A stretch of 46,070 bases of DNA from Acetobacteraceae bacterium. Its GTDB lineage: Bacteria; Pseudomonadota; Alphaproteobacteria; Acetobacterales; Acetobacteraceae. Shown in pieces: positions 17,879-29,197 of this stretch. The DNA is taken from the NCBI GenBank assembly GCA_027451405.1, contig DAIDJM010000032.1, forward strand, positions 1-46,070. Reading direction: 5' to 3'. A program made the position numbers and the translations under genes. The notes beneath the pieces are model-generated. The model worked only from the letters and a program-made list of their open reading frames with translations, was not told the DNA's origin and made no database searches. Numbering within the stretch: position 1 is the stretch's first letter; the number at the start of each line of letters is the position of its first letter.

Positions 17879-17887
17879 TTATCCACA
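17879..17887 (+). promoter_or_regulatory. Consensus DnaA box
   Basis: ttatccaca matches the TTATNCACA DnaA box exactly. It sits 49 bp before the uvrC start in a 226 bp non-coding gap that also contains a one-mismatch site (ttatttaca near 17719). A single good box is not enough to call a replication origin. Confidence 0.45.
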
Positions 17888-17935
17888 AGGGGACATCCTC
17901 TTGAGGCCAATCGGCGCCAGCGCCACCATTCCCGC

Positions 17936-19804
17936 ATGTCTGAAACCGACCCGATTTCACCACAGGTTGCACGGGGCGCCGGCGTGATCGAGGCGGCGCT
18001 GCCGACGCTGCCCCTTTCACCTGGCGTTTACCGCATGCTCGCCGCGTCGGGCGACGCGCTCTATGTCGGCAAGGCACGCAGCCTGAAGAAGCGCGTGGCG
18101 AGCTACATCCAGGTTGCGCGCCTGCCCGAACGGCTGCGCCGCATGGTGTCGGAAACCACATCCCTCGAAGTGGTGACGACACACACCGAAGCCGAGGCGC
18201 TGCTGCTCGAAGCGAATCTGATCAAGCGCCTCAAGCCGCGCTTCAACATCGTGCTGCGCGACGACAAATCCTATCCGTGGCTGATGCTGACGGAAGACCA
18301 CGCGTTCCCGCGCATCTCCAAGCATCGCGGCGCGCAGGATCCAAAAGCGACCTATTGGGGTCCGTTCGCGAGCGCCTGGGCGGTCAACCAGACCGTAACG
18401 GCAATGGAACGCCTCTTTCTGCTGCGCTCCTGCGCCGACACCGTCTTCAACGCCCGTACGCGCCCCTGCCTGCTGCACCAGATCAAGCGTTGCTCGGCGC
18501 CATGCGTCGGGCGCATCTCGACCGAGGAGTACGCAAAGCTGGTCGCCCAGGCCAAAGGCTTTCTGTCCGGCAAGGGTGCCAGCGTGCAGCGCGAGCTCTC
18601 GGCGGAAATGCAGGCCGCCTCCGAAAATCTGGAGTTCGAGCGCGCCGCCGCGCTGCGCGACCGGATTCGCGGGCTCACGCACGTGCAGAGCAGCGGCGTA
18701 ATCAATCCGGCCAGCCTCGAGGATGCCGATGTGATCGCGCTGTGGCAGAGTGCCGGGCAAAGCTGCGTGCAGGTGTTCTTCATCCGGGGCGGCCGCAACA
18801 ACGGCAACCGCGCGCATTTCCCGACCCACAGTAAAAGCGAAGAACCCGGCGAGGTGCTCTCCGCCTTCATCGCACAATTCTACGACGATAAGCCGCCGCC
18901 GCCGCTGATCCTTACCAATCATGCGATCGAGGAGATGGCGCTGGTGGGGGAAGCGCTGAGCCTGAAAGCCGGCCGGCGCGTGGAACTCGCGGTGCCGCAG
19001 CGTGGCGAGAAACGCGCCGTCGTGCTGCATGCGGAGACGAATGCGCGCGAAGCGCTCGAGCGCAAGCTCGCCGAGGCAACGGGGCAGGCGAAGCTTCTCG
19101 AAGGCGTCGCGCAATTGTTCGGGCTGGCAGCACCGCCGGAGCGGATCGAGACCTACGACAACAGCCACATCATGGGCACGAACGCCTACGGCGTCATGGT
19201 CGTCGCGGGGCCGGACGGCTTTCGCAAGAACGCCTACCGCAAATACGGCATTCGCGGCCCGATCGCGCCGGGAGATGATTTCGCGATGATGCGGGAAGTG
19301 CTGGAGCGCCGCTTCGGCCGTGCGCTCAAGGAAGCCGATGGTGCGCCGCCCGGCGATTGGCCCGATCTCGTGCTGATCGATGGCGGGGCCGGACAATTCT
19401 CGGCCGCGCGCGCCGTGCTCGACGATCTCGGCGTGAACGACGTCAAACTCGTGGCGATCGCCAAGGGGCCGGATCGGGATGCCGGGCGCGAATGGTTCCA
19501 CACCGGCGACGCCGCGCCGTTTCAGCTGCCGCCGCGCGATCCGGTGTTGTATTATCTGCAGCGCCTGCGGGACGAGGCGCATCGTTTCGCGATCGGGACG
19601 CATCGCGCCGGACGCTCGAAGGCGCTGGTGAAAAGCGAACTCGACGAGATTCCGGGGATCGGGGCGGTCCGCAAAAAGGCGCTACTGCATCATTTCGGGT
19701 CGGCGCGCGGGGTGAAGCAGGCGGGGCTGGAGGATTTGCAGGCGGCGCCGGGGATTTCGCGGGAGATTGCGCGGAAGGTTTATGCGCATTTTCATCCAAG
19801 TTGA
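17936..19804 (+). CDS. uvrC: Excinuclease ABC subunit C
   Basis: Makes the dual incision in nucleotide excision repair after UvrAB marks the damage. The 622-residue product has a GIY-YIG nuclease domain at the N-terminus ([29 protein letters not shown]). A central UVR motif follows ([20 protein letters not shown]), then the RNase-H-like second nuclease ([19 protein letters not shown] and [11 protein letters not shown]). Paired helix-hairpin-helix motifs close the protein ([42 protein letters not shown]). The ATG at 17936 gives [10 protein letters not shown]; a longer upstream frame has no homology. Confidence 0.96.
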   Translation: MSETDPISPQVARGAGVIEAALPTLPLSPGVYRMLAASGDALYVGKARSLKKRVASYIQVARLPERLRRMVSETTSLEVVTTHTEAEALLLEANLIKRLKPRFNIVLRDDKSYPWLMLTEDHAFPRISKHRGAQDPKATYWGPFASAWAVNQTVTAMERLFLLRSCADTVFNARTRPCLLHQIKRCSAPCVGRISTEEYAKLVAQAKGFLSGKGASVQRELSAEMQAASENLEFERAAALRDRIRGLTHVQSSGVINPASLEDADVIALWQSAGQSCVQVFFIRGGRNNGNRAHFPTHSKSEEPGEVLSAFIAQFYDDKPPPPLILTNHAIEEMALVGEALSLKAGRRVELAVPQRGEKRAVVLHAETNAREALERKLAEATGQAKLLEGVAQLFGLAAPPERIETYDNSHIMGTNAYGVMVVAGPDGFRKNAYRKYGIRGPIAPGDDFAMMREVLERRFGRALKEADGAPPGDWPDLVLIDGGAGQFSAARAVLDDLGVNDVKLVAIAKGPDRDAGREWFHTGDAAPFQLPPRDPVLYYLQRLRDEAHRFAIGTHRAGRSKALVKSELDEIPGIGAVRKKALLHHFGSARGVKQAGLEDLQAAPGISREIARKVYAHFHPS

Positions 19805-19812
19805 GTGTGGCG

Positions 19813-19904
19813 GGCCTCCGGCGGCCCCATCACGTAAGAGGTCCGGGCCCTATGGCCCCAGCGGAGGGTCCAGGGAGGCAGAGCCTCCCTGGCCGCCGGA
19901 GGCA
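19813..19904 (-). repeat. Two-hairpin intergenic repeat, copy 6 (overlaps the metC 3' end)
   Basis: On the minus strand it begins GCCTCCGGCGGCCAGGGAGG, forms a hairpin around gcctccctgg, and ends in the second stem near tggggccatagggccc. A truncated plus-strand start (gcctccggcggcc) follows the uvrC stop. The metC reading frame continues into it. Confidence 0.75.
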
Positions 19905-21079
19905 AAATCGAGCGCCTGGGCCAGATCCGCGATCAGATCGTCCGGCTCCTCCAACCCGATATGCAGCCGCACCATTGGCGCCTCGAGCGCTTTTCCGTCC
20001 ACCGTGCGCGAGACGAAGCCGTTGGTTGGCAGCGCCAGGCTTTCATAGCCGCCCCAGGATGCACCGATCCCGAAAAGCTGCAGTGCCTCCACGAAGCGAT
20101 GCGTGTCCTCGATCGTGAATCGTGGATCGAACACGATCCCGAACAGGCTGCACGCACCGCTGAAATCGCGTTTCCAGAGGTCGTGCCCCGGCGCGCCCGG
20201 CAACGCCGGGTGCAGCACCTCGCGGATTTCCGGACGCGCGCGCAAAAACCCCGCGATTTCCAGCGCCGATTGCGCCTGACGATCGAGGCGCACCGCCATG
20301 GTGCGCAAGCCGCGGAGTGCGAGCCAGCAATCGTCGGGGGAGGCATATTGGCCAAGGGCCAACGCCGCATCGCGCAGGCGGTGCCAATGTTTTTCTTCCC
20401 TGACGGTCACGGAACCAAGCAGCACGTCGGAGTGGCCGACCGGATATTTGGTCAGAGCCTGAATCGAGGCGTCGACGCCATGCAGGAACGGCTGAAAGGC
20501 GTGAATGCCCCAGGTATTGTCCATGAGAACGGCAGCGCCGCGCGCATGGGCGAGCGCCGCCAGCGCCGGCACGTCCTGGATTTCGAACGTATGGCTTCCG
20601 GGGCTTTCGCAATAGAGCACGCGCGTCTCGGGCCGGAAATGCGGCGCGAGTGATTCGGCGGTCGACTCGGCATGGTAGTAGGTGGTGGTGATGCCGAGCC
20701 TTTTTGCCATCGTGTCGCAAAAGCTGCGTACCGGGCCGTAGACGCTGTCGGGCATCAACACATGATCGCCGGCGCCGAGATAGGCGAGCAGCGCGGTGGT
20801 GACCGCGGCAAGCCCGGTCGGCAGGATTTGCGCGCGATGCCCGCCCTCGATATCGGCGATCACGTCTTCCAGCGCGTGGTGGGTGGCGCTGCCCTGCAGG
20901 CCGTAAGTCAGCGCCTGGTCGAAGCGCTTGCGCATATGCGCGCGGCGCTGGGCCATGGTTTCGTAGAGCACGGTCGAGCCGCGATGGAGCGGCGGGTTGA
21001 CGAAGCCATGCGCCTTGGCGCCGGGCCGGCCGAGATGCGCGAGCCGCGTTCCGAGGCCGAGTTGTTTCGGATCCTTCAC
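19850..21079 (-). CDS. metC: Cystathionine beta-lyase
   Basis: PLP enzyme of the Cys/Met metabolism family that splits cystathionine into homocysteine, pyruvate and ammonia. Motifs are NPPLHRGSTVLYE, YGLQGSATHHALED, ILPTGLAAVTTALLAYL, MDNTWGIHAFQPFLHGVD and ALTKYPVGHSDVLLGS with the PLP lysine. I chose GTG at 21079, whose GTGA overlaps the sseA stop; an ATG at 21112 would overlap sseA by 37 bp. The normal family end is near LIADLAQALD. The extra tail FASGGQGGSASLDPPLGP is encoded by the intergenic repeat. It is third in a nudF-sseA-metC run. Confidence 0.92.
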   Translation of the reverse strand: MKDPKQLGLGTRLAHLGRPGAKAHGFVNPPLHRGSTVLYETMAQRRAHMRKRFDQALTYGLQGSATHHALEDVIADIEGGHRAQILPTGLAAVTTALLAYLGAGDHVLMPDSVYGPVRSFCDTMAKRLGITTTYYHAESTAESLAPHFRPETRVLYCESPGSHTFEIQDVPALAALAHARGAAVLMDNTWGIHAFQPFLHGVDASIQALTKYPVGHSDVLLGSVTVREEKHWHRLRDAALALGQYASPDDCWLALRGLRTMAVRLDRQAQSALEIAGFLRARPEIREVLHPALPGAPGHDLWKRDFSGACSLFGIVFDPRFTIEDTHRFVEALQLFGIGASWGGYESLALPTNGFVSRTVDGKALEAPMVRLHIGLEEPDDLIADLAQALDFASGGQGGSASLDPPLGP

Positions 21080-21924
21080 GGCGCCTTCGGCGTCTCGGGA
21101 TGGCTTGCCCATTCGGTCCAGCTACCGTCGTAGAGCGCGCCCTGGGGCAAGCCGGCGACGCGCAGCCCGAGCGAGAGGATCGCCGCGGTGACGCCACTGC
21201 CGCAGCTTGTCACGACCGGGCGCGAACCGTCCGCGCCGGCCTGCGCGAAGCGCGCGCGCAGCGCCTCGGGCGGCAGCATCGTCTGATCGGGCAACAGCAA
21301 TTCGCTGGCAGGAACATTCGCCGCCCCCGGTATATGGCCGGAGCGCAATCCCGCGCGGGGCTCAGGCGCCGTGCCGTCGAACCGGCCCGCGGGCCGCGCA
21401 TCGAGCACGTGTTCGGCACCGCTCGCCACGTTCGCCATCATATCGCCGATCCCACGCAACCGTGCCGCGCGCAGATGCGCCACGAACAAAGCGGGCGCCA
21501 CCGGCGCCGGCTCGCCGCGCTCGACCGCCCTGCCCTCACGCAGCCATTTCGGCAGACCGCCATCGAGCACCGCGACCTGGTCATGGCCGAACAGGCCGAA
21601 CAGCCACCAGGCCCGGGCGGCAGAAAACAACCCTTTCTGGTCGTAGACGACCACGCGGCAACGATTGCCGATTCCCATGGCGCCGACGAGGCGGCCGAAG
21701 CGCGCCGGACTCGGTACCATATGAGGCAGGCTGCGTTCTTCCGGATCGGCCACGTCGTCGATGTCGAAAAACCTGGCGCCGGGAATGTGTGCGTCCGCAA
21801 AGCGCGCCCGGGCATTCTGTTGTTCGGCCGGGAGGTAGTAGCTCGCATCCAACACGTGCAGATCGGGCGCATCGAGCGCGTCGGCCAGCCAGTCCGTGCC
21901 GACGAGTGGCGGCATCGTGCTCAT
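21076..21924 (-). CDS. sseA: 3-Mercaptopyruvate/thiosulfate sulfurtransferase
   Basis: Two-domain rhodanese, 282 residues. The N-terminal domain (about 5-135) lacks a catalytic cysteine in its loop (VVVYDQKGLFSAARAWW). The C-terminal domain carries SCGSGVTA with Cys241 as the sulfur-accepting residue, and the CGSGVTA loop is typical of mercaptopyruvate sulfurtransferases. It is cytosolic. The ATG at 21924 overlaps the nudF stop (ATGA), so I reject the longer frame start at 21972. Location between nudF and metC and opposite cysH places it in sulfur metabolism. Confidence 0.9.
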   Translation of the reverse strand: MSTMPPLVGTDWLADALDAPDLHVLDASYYLPAEQQNARARFADAHIPGARFFDIDDVADPEERSLPHMVPSPARFGRLVGAMGIGNRCRVVVYDQKGLFSAARAWWLFGLFGHDQVAVLDGGLPKWLREGRAVERGEPAPVAPALFVAHLRAARLRGIGDMMANVASGAEHVLDARPAGRFDGTAPEPRAGLRSGHIPGAANVPASELLLPDQTMLPPEALRARFAQAGADGSRPVVTSCGSGVTAAILSLGLRVAGLPQGALYDGSWTEWASHPETPKAP

Positions 21925-22547
21925 GCGGTTCTCCATTTCGCGCGCAGCCAGTCGCGCCGCGCGGCAAGCCACAGCAGACCGATCGCGCAGACCGAATTCG
22001 GATAGGCGCCTTCAATCGCGCGCTCGATGGCGAGCGGCGCGGGCAGTGCGCGCACGCGGATGTCCTCATGTTCCGAGGCAAGCCCGAAATGCCCGAGCAG
22101 CCCGTCGGCGCTGGTCTCCGGCACGCGCACCTCGCCGGCGAACAATGTGCAATTCTCGTCCGAGCCGCCCGGGGTCAGCAGAAAATTGCCGATGCGTTCG
22201 AGGCGGCCGAGCTCGAGCCCCATTTCCTCGACGGCCTCGCGGCGCGCGACGGTCTCGGCCGATTCGGCGCCGTCCGCGAGGCCTGCGCAGAGTTCCACCA
22301 TCACCGGATCGAGGCCCGCCGCCAGCGCCGGGAGCCGAAATTGCTCGATCACCACCACCTGGTCCGACACCGGATCATAGGGCAGCACCGCAGCCGCTGC
22401 GCCGCGGCGCCATAGCTCCCAGATGCGCTCGCCGCTGAAACTGCCGTCGAAGCGGCGCTGGCGGAAGCGCACCACCTCCAGCGTGAAGCGCCCGCGCCAG
22501 GGCACCTCGATGGAATCGATCCGGATATCATCGGAAGAGACGAGCAT
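21921..22547 (-). CDS. nudF: NUDIX hydrolase, ADP-ribose pyrophosphatase type
   Basis: Hydrolyses nucleoside diphosphate sugars such as ADP-ribose. The 208-residue product contains a Nudix box within CAGLADGAESAETVARREAV followed by EEMGLEL (REAVEEMGL core), preceded by VVVIEQFRLPAL, usual for the ADP-ribose subgroup. FLLTPGGSDENCTLFAGEV also fits that subgroup, including the downstream acidic residues. The ATG at 22547 follows GGGAGGGC. It starts the nudF-sseA-metC transcript and diverges from cysH across a 199 bp gap. Substrate preference is inferred. Confidence 0.85.
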   Translation of the reverse strand: MLVSSDDIRIDSIEVPWRGRFTLEVVRFRQRRFDGSFSGERIWELWRRGAAAAVLPYDPVSDQVVVIEQFRLPALAAGLDPVMVELCAGLADGAESAETVARREAVEEMGLELGRLERIGNFLLTPGGSDENCTLFAGEVRVPETSADGLLGHFGLASEHEDIRVRALPAPLAIERAIEGAYPNSVCAIGLLWLAARRDWLRAKWRTA

Positions 22548-22746
22548 GCCCTCCCGCCTATTGCATCCGTCCGTGAGCGGCCAGAGGTGGCAAATTCATC
22601 ATATTTGGCCGTTGAATTCCTACCGTACAACTTCGCATTGCGCGTCGTGCATGGCCCATTACCCCGGTTCTGCGCGTAAAATACTTTATCCCCGCTTCTC
22701 TCCGCACAACTTTCATGCTCCAAGAGGCTCGCCCCGAGGGACCCGA

Positions 22747-23460
22747 ATGTTCGATTGCACGATCCAAGTCAGTGGTTCCGACTCCTCCGACACGTCGGTG
22801 AACGAGCGCACGGGAATCGCCCTTCTGCGCCGCGCGATCGGGCAGAGCTTCGCCGGCCGCATCGCCATCGTCTCCTCCTTTGGCGCGGAATCGGCCGTGC
22901 TGCTGGCGCATGTCGCCGAGATCGATCCGGCGACCCCGGTGCTGTTCGTCGATACGCAGCAGCATTTTCCCGAGACACTGGCATATCGGGACACCCTGGT
23001 GCGGGCGCTCGGGCTCAGCGCGGTGAACACGGTCTCCGCCGCGGCCGAGGCGTTGAAGGCACACGACCCGGACGCGGAACTCTGGCGCTTCGACCCCGAT
23101 GCCTGCTGCGCGCTCCGCAAGGTCTCGCCGCTCGAGCGGGCGCTCGCGCCCTATGAAGCCTGGGTCACCGGCCGCAAACGTCACCAGGCCATGACCCGCG
23201 TGGCACTCCCGTTCGTGGAGTGCGTGGACGGCAAGACCAAGCTCAACCCGCTCGCCGACTGGACCGCGTCGGAGATCGAGGCCGAACTGGTGCGCCGCGG
23301 GCTGCCGCGCCACCCGCTCAGCGTGGAGGGCTTTCCCTCGATCGGCTGCGCCACCTGCACGCGCGCGGTCGCGGCCGGCGAGGATCCGCGCAGCGGGCGC
23401 TGGTTCGGCACCGGCAAGACCGAATGCGGCATCCACCGGAGCCCGCGTCTGGCGGCCTGA
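22747..23460 (+). CDS. cysH: APS/PAPS reductase, [4Fe-4S] type
   Basis: Reduces adenylyl sulfate to sulfite in assimilatory sulfate reduction. The 237-residue product has the nucleotide-binding loop SSFGAESAVLL, then a double cysteine (Cys120-Cys121 in DACCALRKV) and a CxxC (Cys201, Cys204 in GCATCT). These four ligate a 4Fe-4S cluster and mark the APS-preferring class. The catalytic C-terminal KTECGIH places Cys227. The ATG at 22747 follows GAGGGA; the upstream open frame has no homology. It is divergent from the sulfur genes nudF-sseA-metC. Confidence 0.93.
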   Translation: MFDCTIQVSGSDSSDTSVNERTGIALLRRAIGQSFAGRIAIVSSFGAESAVLLAHVAEIDPATPVLFVDTQQHFPETLAYRDTLVRALGLSAVNTVSAAAEALKAHDPDAELWRFDPDACCALRKVSPLERALAPYEAWVTGRKRHQAMTRVALPFVECVDGKTKLNPLADWTASEIEAELVRRGLPRHPLSVEGFPSIGCATCTRAVAAGEDPRSGRWFGTGKTECGIHRSPRLAA

Positions 23461-23508
23461 TCCCGGGCGGTTGACAAGCGGGCCGCCTCGGCGCGGCCTT
23501 CCGATCTC

Positions 23509-24342
23509 ATGAGCGCTCCGCTGCCTGCCCCTTCCTGGCGCGCGCCGCGTGTGGCCTGGCGCGGCGGCAAGGCCGAGCCGGGTGAACGCGAGGTGCCCGA
23601 GGAGACGGCGATCGCGATCACCTATAATCGCGTGACGCACGCGGTGATGATGGCGACGCCGGCCGATCTACAAGATTTTGCCGTGGGATTCAGCCTGGCG
23701 GAAGGAATCGTGCCCGAGCCGGAGGCGATCGAATCCATCGATCCCGTGGTGGCGAGGGGTGGCATCGAACTGCGCCTCTGGATTGCGCCGTCGCTCATGG
23801 AGCGGCTCGAACAGCGGCGGCGGCGGCTGGCCGGCGCCACCGGCTGCGGCATGTGCGGACTCGAGAGCCTGGCCGAGGCGATGCGCCCCCTGCCCCAAGT
23901 GCCGGCCGGGCCGGCCTGGAGCGCCGCGGACATCGAGGCCGCCTGCGCGAGTCTGGGGCCGGCGCAGACGTTGAATGCGGCGACGCGCGCAGTGCATGGC
24001 GCGGGATTCTGGCAGCCCGGCGAAGGGCTTGTGGCGCTCCGCGAGGATGTCGGACGGCACAACGCGCTCGATAAGCTCAGCGGCGCGATGGCGCGGGCGG
24101 GGGTGGCGGCGTCGAGCGGGATCGTCGTGATGACGAGCCGGATTTCGATCGAACTGGTGCAAAAGGCGGCGCGGATGGGGGCGCCGGTGCTGGCCGCGGT
24201 GTCAGCGCCGACGGCACTGGCGATCCGGGCGGCGGAAGAGGCGGGAATGATGTTGGTGGGGGTGGCTCGAGCGGATGGGTTTGAGGTGTTTGCCTCCGGC
24301 GGGCAAGGGGCTCTGCCCCCTGCATCCAAGCTGGGGCCATAG
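23509..24342 (+). CDS. fdhD: Formate dehydrogenase accessory sulfurtransferase
   Basis: FdhD transfers sulfur from a cysteine desulfurase to the molybdenum cofactor of formate dehydrogenases. The 277-residue product shows EETAIAITYNRVTHAVMMAT, the sulfur-carrying CxxC at Cys113 and Cys116 (GCGMCGLES) and REDVGRHNALDKL. SSGIVVMTSRISIELVQKAA and VSAPTALAIRAAEEAGM follow. No formate dehydrogenase gene is in the window. The last 16 residues (ASGGQGALPPASKLGP) come from an intergenic repeat and are not part of the family fold, which ends near ARADGFEVF. Confidence 0.92.
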   Translation: MSAPLPAPSWRAPRVAWRGGKAEPGEREVPEETAIAITYNRVTHAVMMATPADLQDFAVGFSLAEGIVPEPEAIESIDPVVARGGIELRLWIAPSLMERLEQRRRRLAGATGCGMCGLESLAEAMRPLPQVPAGPAWSAADIEAACASLGPAQTLNAATRAVHGAGFWQPGEGLVALREDVGRHNALDKLSGAMARAGVAASSGIVVMTSRISIELVQKAARMGAPVLAAVSAPTALAIRAAEEAGMMLVGVARADGFEVFASGGQGALPPASKLGP

Positions 24343-24427
24343 GGCCCCAGACCCCTTCACGTGATGGGGTCTGGGGCCTTTCGGCCCCAGCGGGGTGCAG
24401 GGGCAGAGCCCCTGCCCGCCGGAGGCG
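24292..24427. repeat. Head-to-head pair of two-hairpin repeats, copies 7a and 7b
   Basis: A plus-oriented copy (24292-24356) and a minus-oriented copy (24366-24427) form a long imperfect palindrome between convergent fdhD and katG. Each begins gcctccggcgggca on its own strand and contains the gggg-c-tct-g-cccc and tggggcc/ggcccca stems. The first copy includes the fdhD stop. Confidence 0.88.
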
Positions 24428-24433
24428 CGCCGC

Positions 24434-26680
<2,247 letters not shown>

Positions 26681-26749
26681 TCAGGCGCACTTGCGGGAGT
26701 TTAGCAGGGCTCGCAGGATAGAAGGAAGCCCATACACCCGATCGCCGCG

Positions 26750-26764
26750 ATAGGCCCTGTCTAT
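26750..26764. promoter_or_regulatory. OxyR-type half-site between katG and oxyR
   Basis: ataggccctgtctat is ATAG-N7-CTAT, the half-site spacing of OxyR operators. A second, poorer ATAG lies at 26718. It lies 19 bp before the oxyR start and about 106 bp before katG, the usual place for joint control. Confidence 0.6.
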
Positions 26765-26782
26765 GCCCATACGCCGCCGCCC

Positions 26783-27733
26783 GTGAACCTGCGCGACCTC
26801 CGCTACCTCCTCGCGATTGCCGAGCACGGGCATTTTGGCCAAGCTGCCGAGGCCTGCGGCGTGAGCCAGCCCACCCTGTCGGTCCAGGTTCGCAAGCTCG
26901 AGGCGCTTCTTGGTGTGACGCTTTTCGAGCGCGGCGGCCGGGGCGCCGTGCCGACCGATGCCTGCCAGCGGCTGATCGGCCACGTGCGGGTGGCGGTCGC
27001 GGAGGCGGATGCGATCCTGCAGACGGCGCGCAGCCTGCGCGATCCGCTGGCGGGGCGCTTTCGGCTGGGCATCATTCCCACCCTCGCGCCTTATTTGCTG
27101 CCGCTGGTTTTCGCGCCGCTGCGAGAGGCGATGCCGGCGCTCGAAATCGAACCCTGGGAGGATCAGACCGCGTCCCTGCTGGCGGGCTTGCGCGAGCATG
27201 CCCTTGATGCAGCGTTACTCGCGACCGAGCCCGACGGACCCGATCTCGATCACACCTGTTTGTTCGACGAGCCTTTCCTGGCAGCCCTGCCGCCGGAACA
27301 CCGGCTCGCGTGCCGCGACCGCATCGGGGAGGAGGATTTGGCATCCGACATCCTGGTGCTGGCCGACGGGCATTGCCTGCGCGAGCAGGCGCTCGCGGTC
27401 TGCGGGCTGAGCACGGCCCTTGGCGGTCCGTTACGCGCTTCGAGCCTCGCCACGCTGCTCAACATGGTGGCGGCGGGCTATGGCACGACCCTGATCCCGG
27501 CGCTGGCGTCGGGACCGGCCGAGGATGCCGGCATTGTCCTGCGGCCTCTGGTGCGCGAGGCCTCGCGCACGGTGCGCATCGTGTGGCGCGCGCGCTTTCC
27601 GCGCCGGGAAGCGGTGGAGGCCGTCGGGCGCATCGTGGCGCAACGGCTGCGCGGATTCGCGGCGAGCGGCGCGACAGGGAGTTCAACAAAGACGGGGAGC
27701 TCAACAAAGACGGGGAGCTCAACAAAGATGTGA
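26783..27733 (+). CDS. oxyR: Hydrogen peroxide sensor OxyR
   Basis: LysR-family regulator, 316 residues: N-terminal winged helix (LRDLRYLLAIAEHGHFGQAA, then VSQPTLSVQVRKLEALLGV) and a periplasmic-binding-like sensor domain. Cys198 and Cys207 in GHCLREQALAVCG are the redox pair spaced as Cys199/Cys208 of E. coli OxyR, so direct peroxide sensing is expected. The start is the GTG at 26783. The protein ends in an unusual tail, GSSTKT repeated, encoded by three 18 bp units and not part of the fold. Divergent katG is the obvious target. Confidence 0.93.
   Translation: MNLRDLRYLLAIAEHGHFGQAAEACGVSQPTLSVQVRKLEALLGVTLFERGGRGAVPTDACQRLIGHVRVAVAEADAILQTARSLRDPLAGRFRLGIIPTLAPYLLPLVFAPLREAMPALEIEPWEDQTASLLAGLREHALDAALLATEPDGPDLDHTCLFDEPFLAALPPEHRLACRDRIGEEDLASDILVLADGHCLREQALAVCGLSTALGGPLRASSLATLLNMVAAGYGTTLIPALASGPAEDAGIVLRPLVREASRTVRIVWRARFPRREAVEAVGRIVAQRLRGFAASGATGSSTKTGSSTKTGSSTKM
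27677..27730 (+). repeat. Three 18 bp tandem units encoding the OxyR tail
   Basis: The unit ggggagctcaacaaagac is repeated almost exactly three times, encoding GSSTKT, GSSTKT and GSSTKM immediately before the stop. Copy-number change would alter only tail length because 18 is a multiple of three. Confidence 0.85.
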
Positions 27734-27865
27734 TGCGCCGGCAGCCGGCGTCCGCCGATCACGAGCCGCGTCGATGCTTATACTCAACGAGGGCCGGGCG
27801 GCCGCGGCAACATTCCGGAACCGCCACCGTCGAGCGGGGCGCAAGGTCCGTGGGTTGAGAAGGAT

Positions 27866-29197
27866 GTGTCCGATGACCGACGCGACCGGTGCGGCATGAC
27901 GGCGCACGGACGAGCCCTCCGCGACTGGCTCGGAAAAGGCTTCGTGACCGACACCCAACGAGCAGTTGAGCTTGCCACCCTCTCCGGGCCATGCGGCAAT
28001 ACGTTCCGGAATAAGAACCTCCTGCTCACGCTGCCCCGGCAGCTCGATATGATTGCCGCGCTGATCGCGCTGGATGGATGCGCGCGCCGGGTCGTGATCT
28101 GGCCCGAGAACATACCTCCCGACCCGGCGACCGAAGCGGCGATCCGCCGGGCCGCAGAGATCGACTTGACCGTCACCGCCTGGCCGCCGGCGCGGCAGCC
28201 TGCCAAGGGCGCGCCTGAGCCCGTTGACGCAACGGAATGGATTCTCTTCACCTCAGGCACGACAGGCCGGCCGAAGCTCGTCGTGCACACGCTTACCACG
28301 CTCGCGGGCCATATCGCGCCGCCAGCGGATGGCGCCGGTCCAGTCTGGGCGAGTTTCTACGATGTGCGCCGCTATGGCGGCATGCAGGTGCTGCTGCGCG
28401 CACTGGTCGGCAGCGGCTCGCTCGTTTTGTCGGACCCTGACGAGAGGCCGGCTGATTTCCTGCGCCGCGCAGGGCGGCACGAGGCCAGCCATTTCCTCGG
28501 CACTCCCTCGCATTGGCGCCGCGCGCTCATGTCTGAGGCGGCGGACACGATCCGCCCCGCCTACGTCCGGCTTTCGGGCGAAATCGTGGATCAGGCCATC
28601 CTCGATCGGCTACGCGCCGCCTATCCGGGTGCTCGCATCGTTCATGCTTTCGCCTCCACCGAGGCTGGGCTTGCCTGCGAAGTCGAGGATGGGCTGGCCG
28701 GGCTGCCGGCGAACCTCGTCACGCATGACGGGCCCTTCGCCGATTTGGAGCTGCGCGAGGGACGGTTGTTCGTGAGTTCGACTCGCCAGGCGCTCGGCTA
28801 TCTCGATGGCAGGTTGTTGCCGCTCCGCGGCGAGGGGGGATTCGTCGATACCGGCGATCGCCTGGTCCGCGCGGGGAGCCGCTATCGGTTCGCGGGCCGC
28901 GACGACGGCGTCATCAATGTCGGCGGCCAGAAAATCCATCCCGAGGAAGTGGAATTGGTCCTGAACGCGCATCCGGCGGTCGCGATGTGCGCCGTGCGGG
29001 CGCGGCGCAATCCGGTGACGGGCGCCGTCGTGAGCGCGGAGATCGTGCCGCGCGACGGAGCGGAGATGCCGGACCCGTCTTCCCTGCACGCGTTCTGTCG
29101 CGCCCATTTGCCGGCCCACAAGGTTCCGGCGACGATCCGGATCGTGCCGGCGCTCGATCTGGCGGCGTCGGGTAAGCTGGTGCGGGCACGTGCGTAA
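27866..29197 (+). CDS. Short acyl-AMP ligase (ANL superfamily)
   Basis: 443-residue adenylating enzyme with a shortened N-terminal domain. The ATP-binding A3 loop is ILFTSGTTGRPKLVVHT. The A5 region reads VHAFASTEAGL, the hinge aspartate region GFVDTGDRLVR, and the mobile C-domain carries INVGGQKIHPEEVE and a catalytic Lys in LAASGKLVRARA. It should activate a carboxylic acid as acyl-AMP, then pass it to CoA or a carrier protein. It overlaps the following FabG-like gene by 8 bp. GTG at 27866 is used; ATG at 27896 is equally possible. The substrate is unknown. Confidence 0.75.
   Translation: MSDDRRDRCGMTAHGRALRDWLGKGFVTDTQRAVELATLSGPCGNTFRNKNLLLTLPRQLDMIAALIALDGCARRVVIWPENIPPDPATEAAIRRAAEIDLTVTAWPPARQPAKGAPEPVDATEWILFTSGTTGRPKLVVHTLTTLAGHIAPPADGAGPVWASFYDVRRYGGMQVLLRALVGSGSLVLSDPDERPADFLRRAGRHEASHFLGTPSHWRRALMSEAADTIRPAYVRLSGEIVDQAILDRLRAAYPGARIVHAFASTEAGLACEVEDGLAGLPANLVTHDGPFADLELREGRLFVSSTRQALGYLDGRLLPLRGEGGFVDTGDRLVRAGSRYRFAGRDDGVINVGGQKIHPEEVELVLNAHPAVAMCAVRARRNPVTGAVVSAEIVPRDGAEMPDPSSLHAFCRAHLPAHKVPATIRIVPALDLAASGKLVRARA

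Noticed and set aside
17710-17935. Chromosomal origin of replication
   Set aside because: Only one perfect DnaA box and no dnaA, dnaN or hemE nearby; kept as a low-weight finding only.
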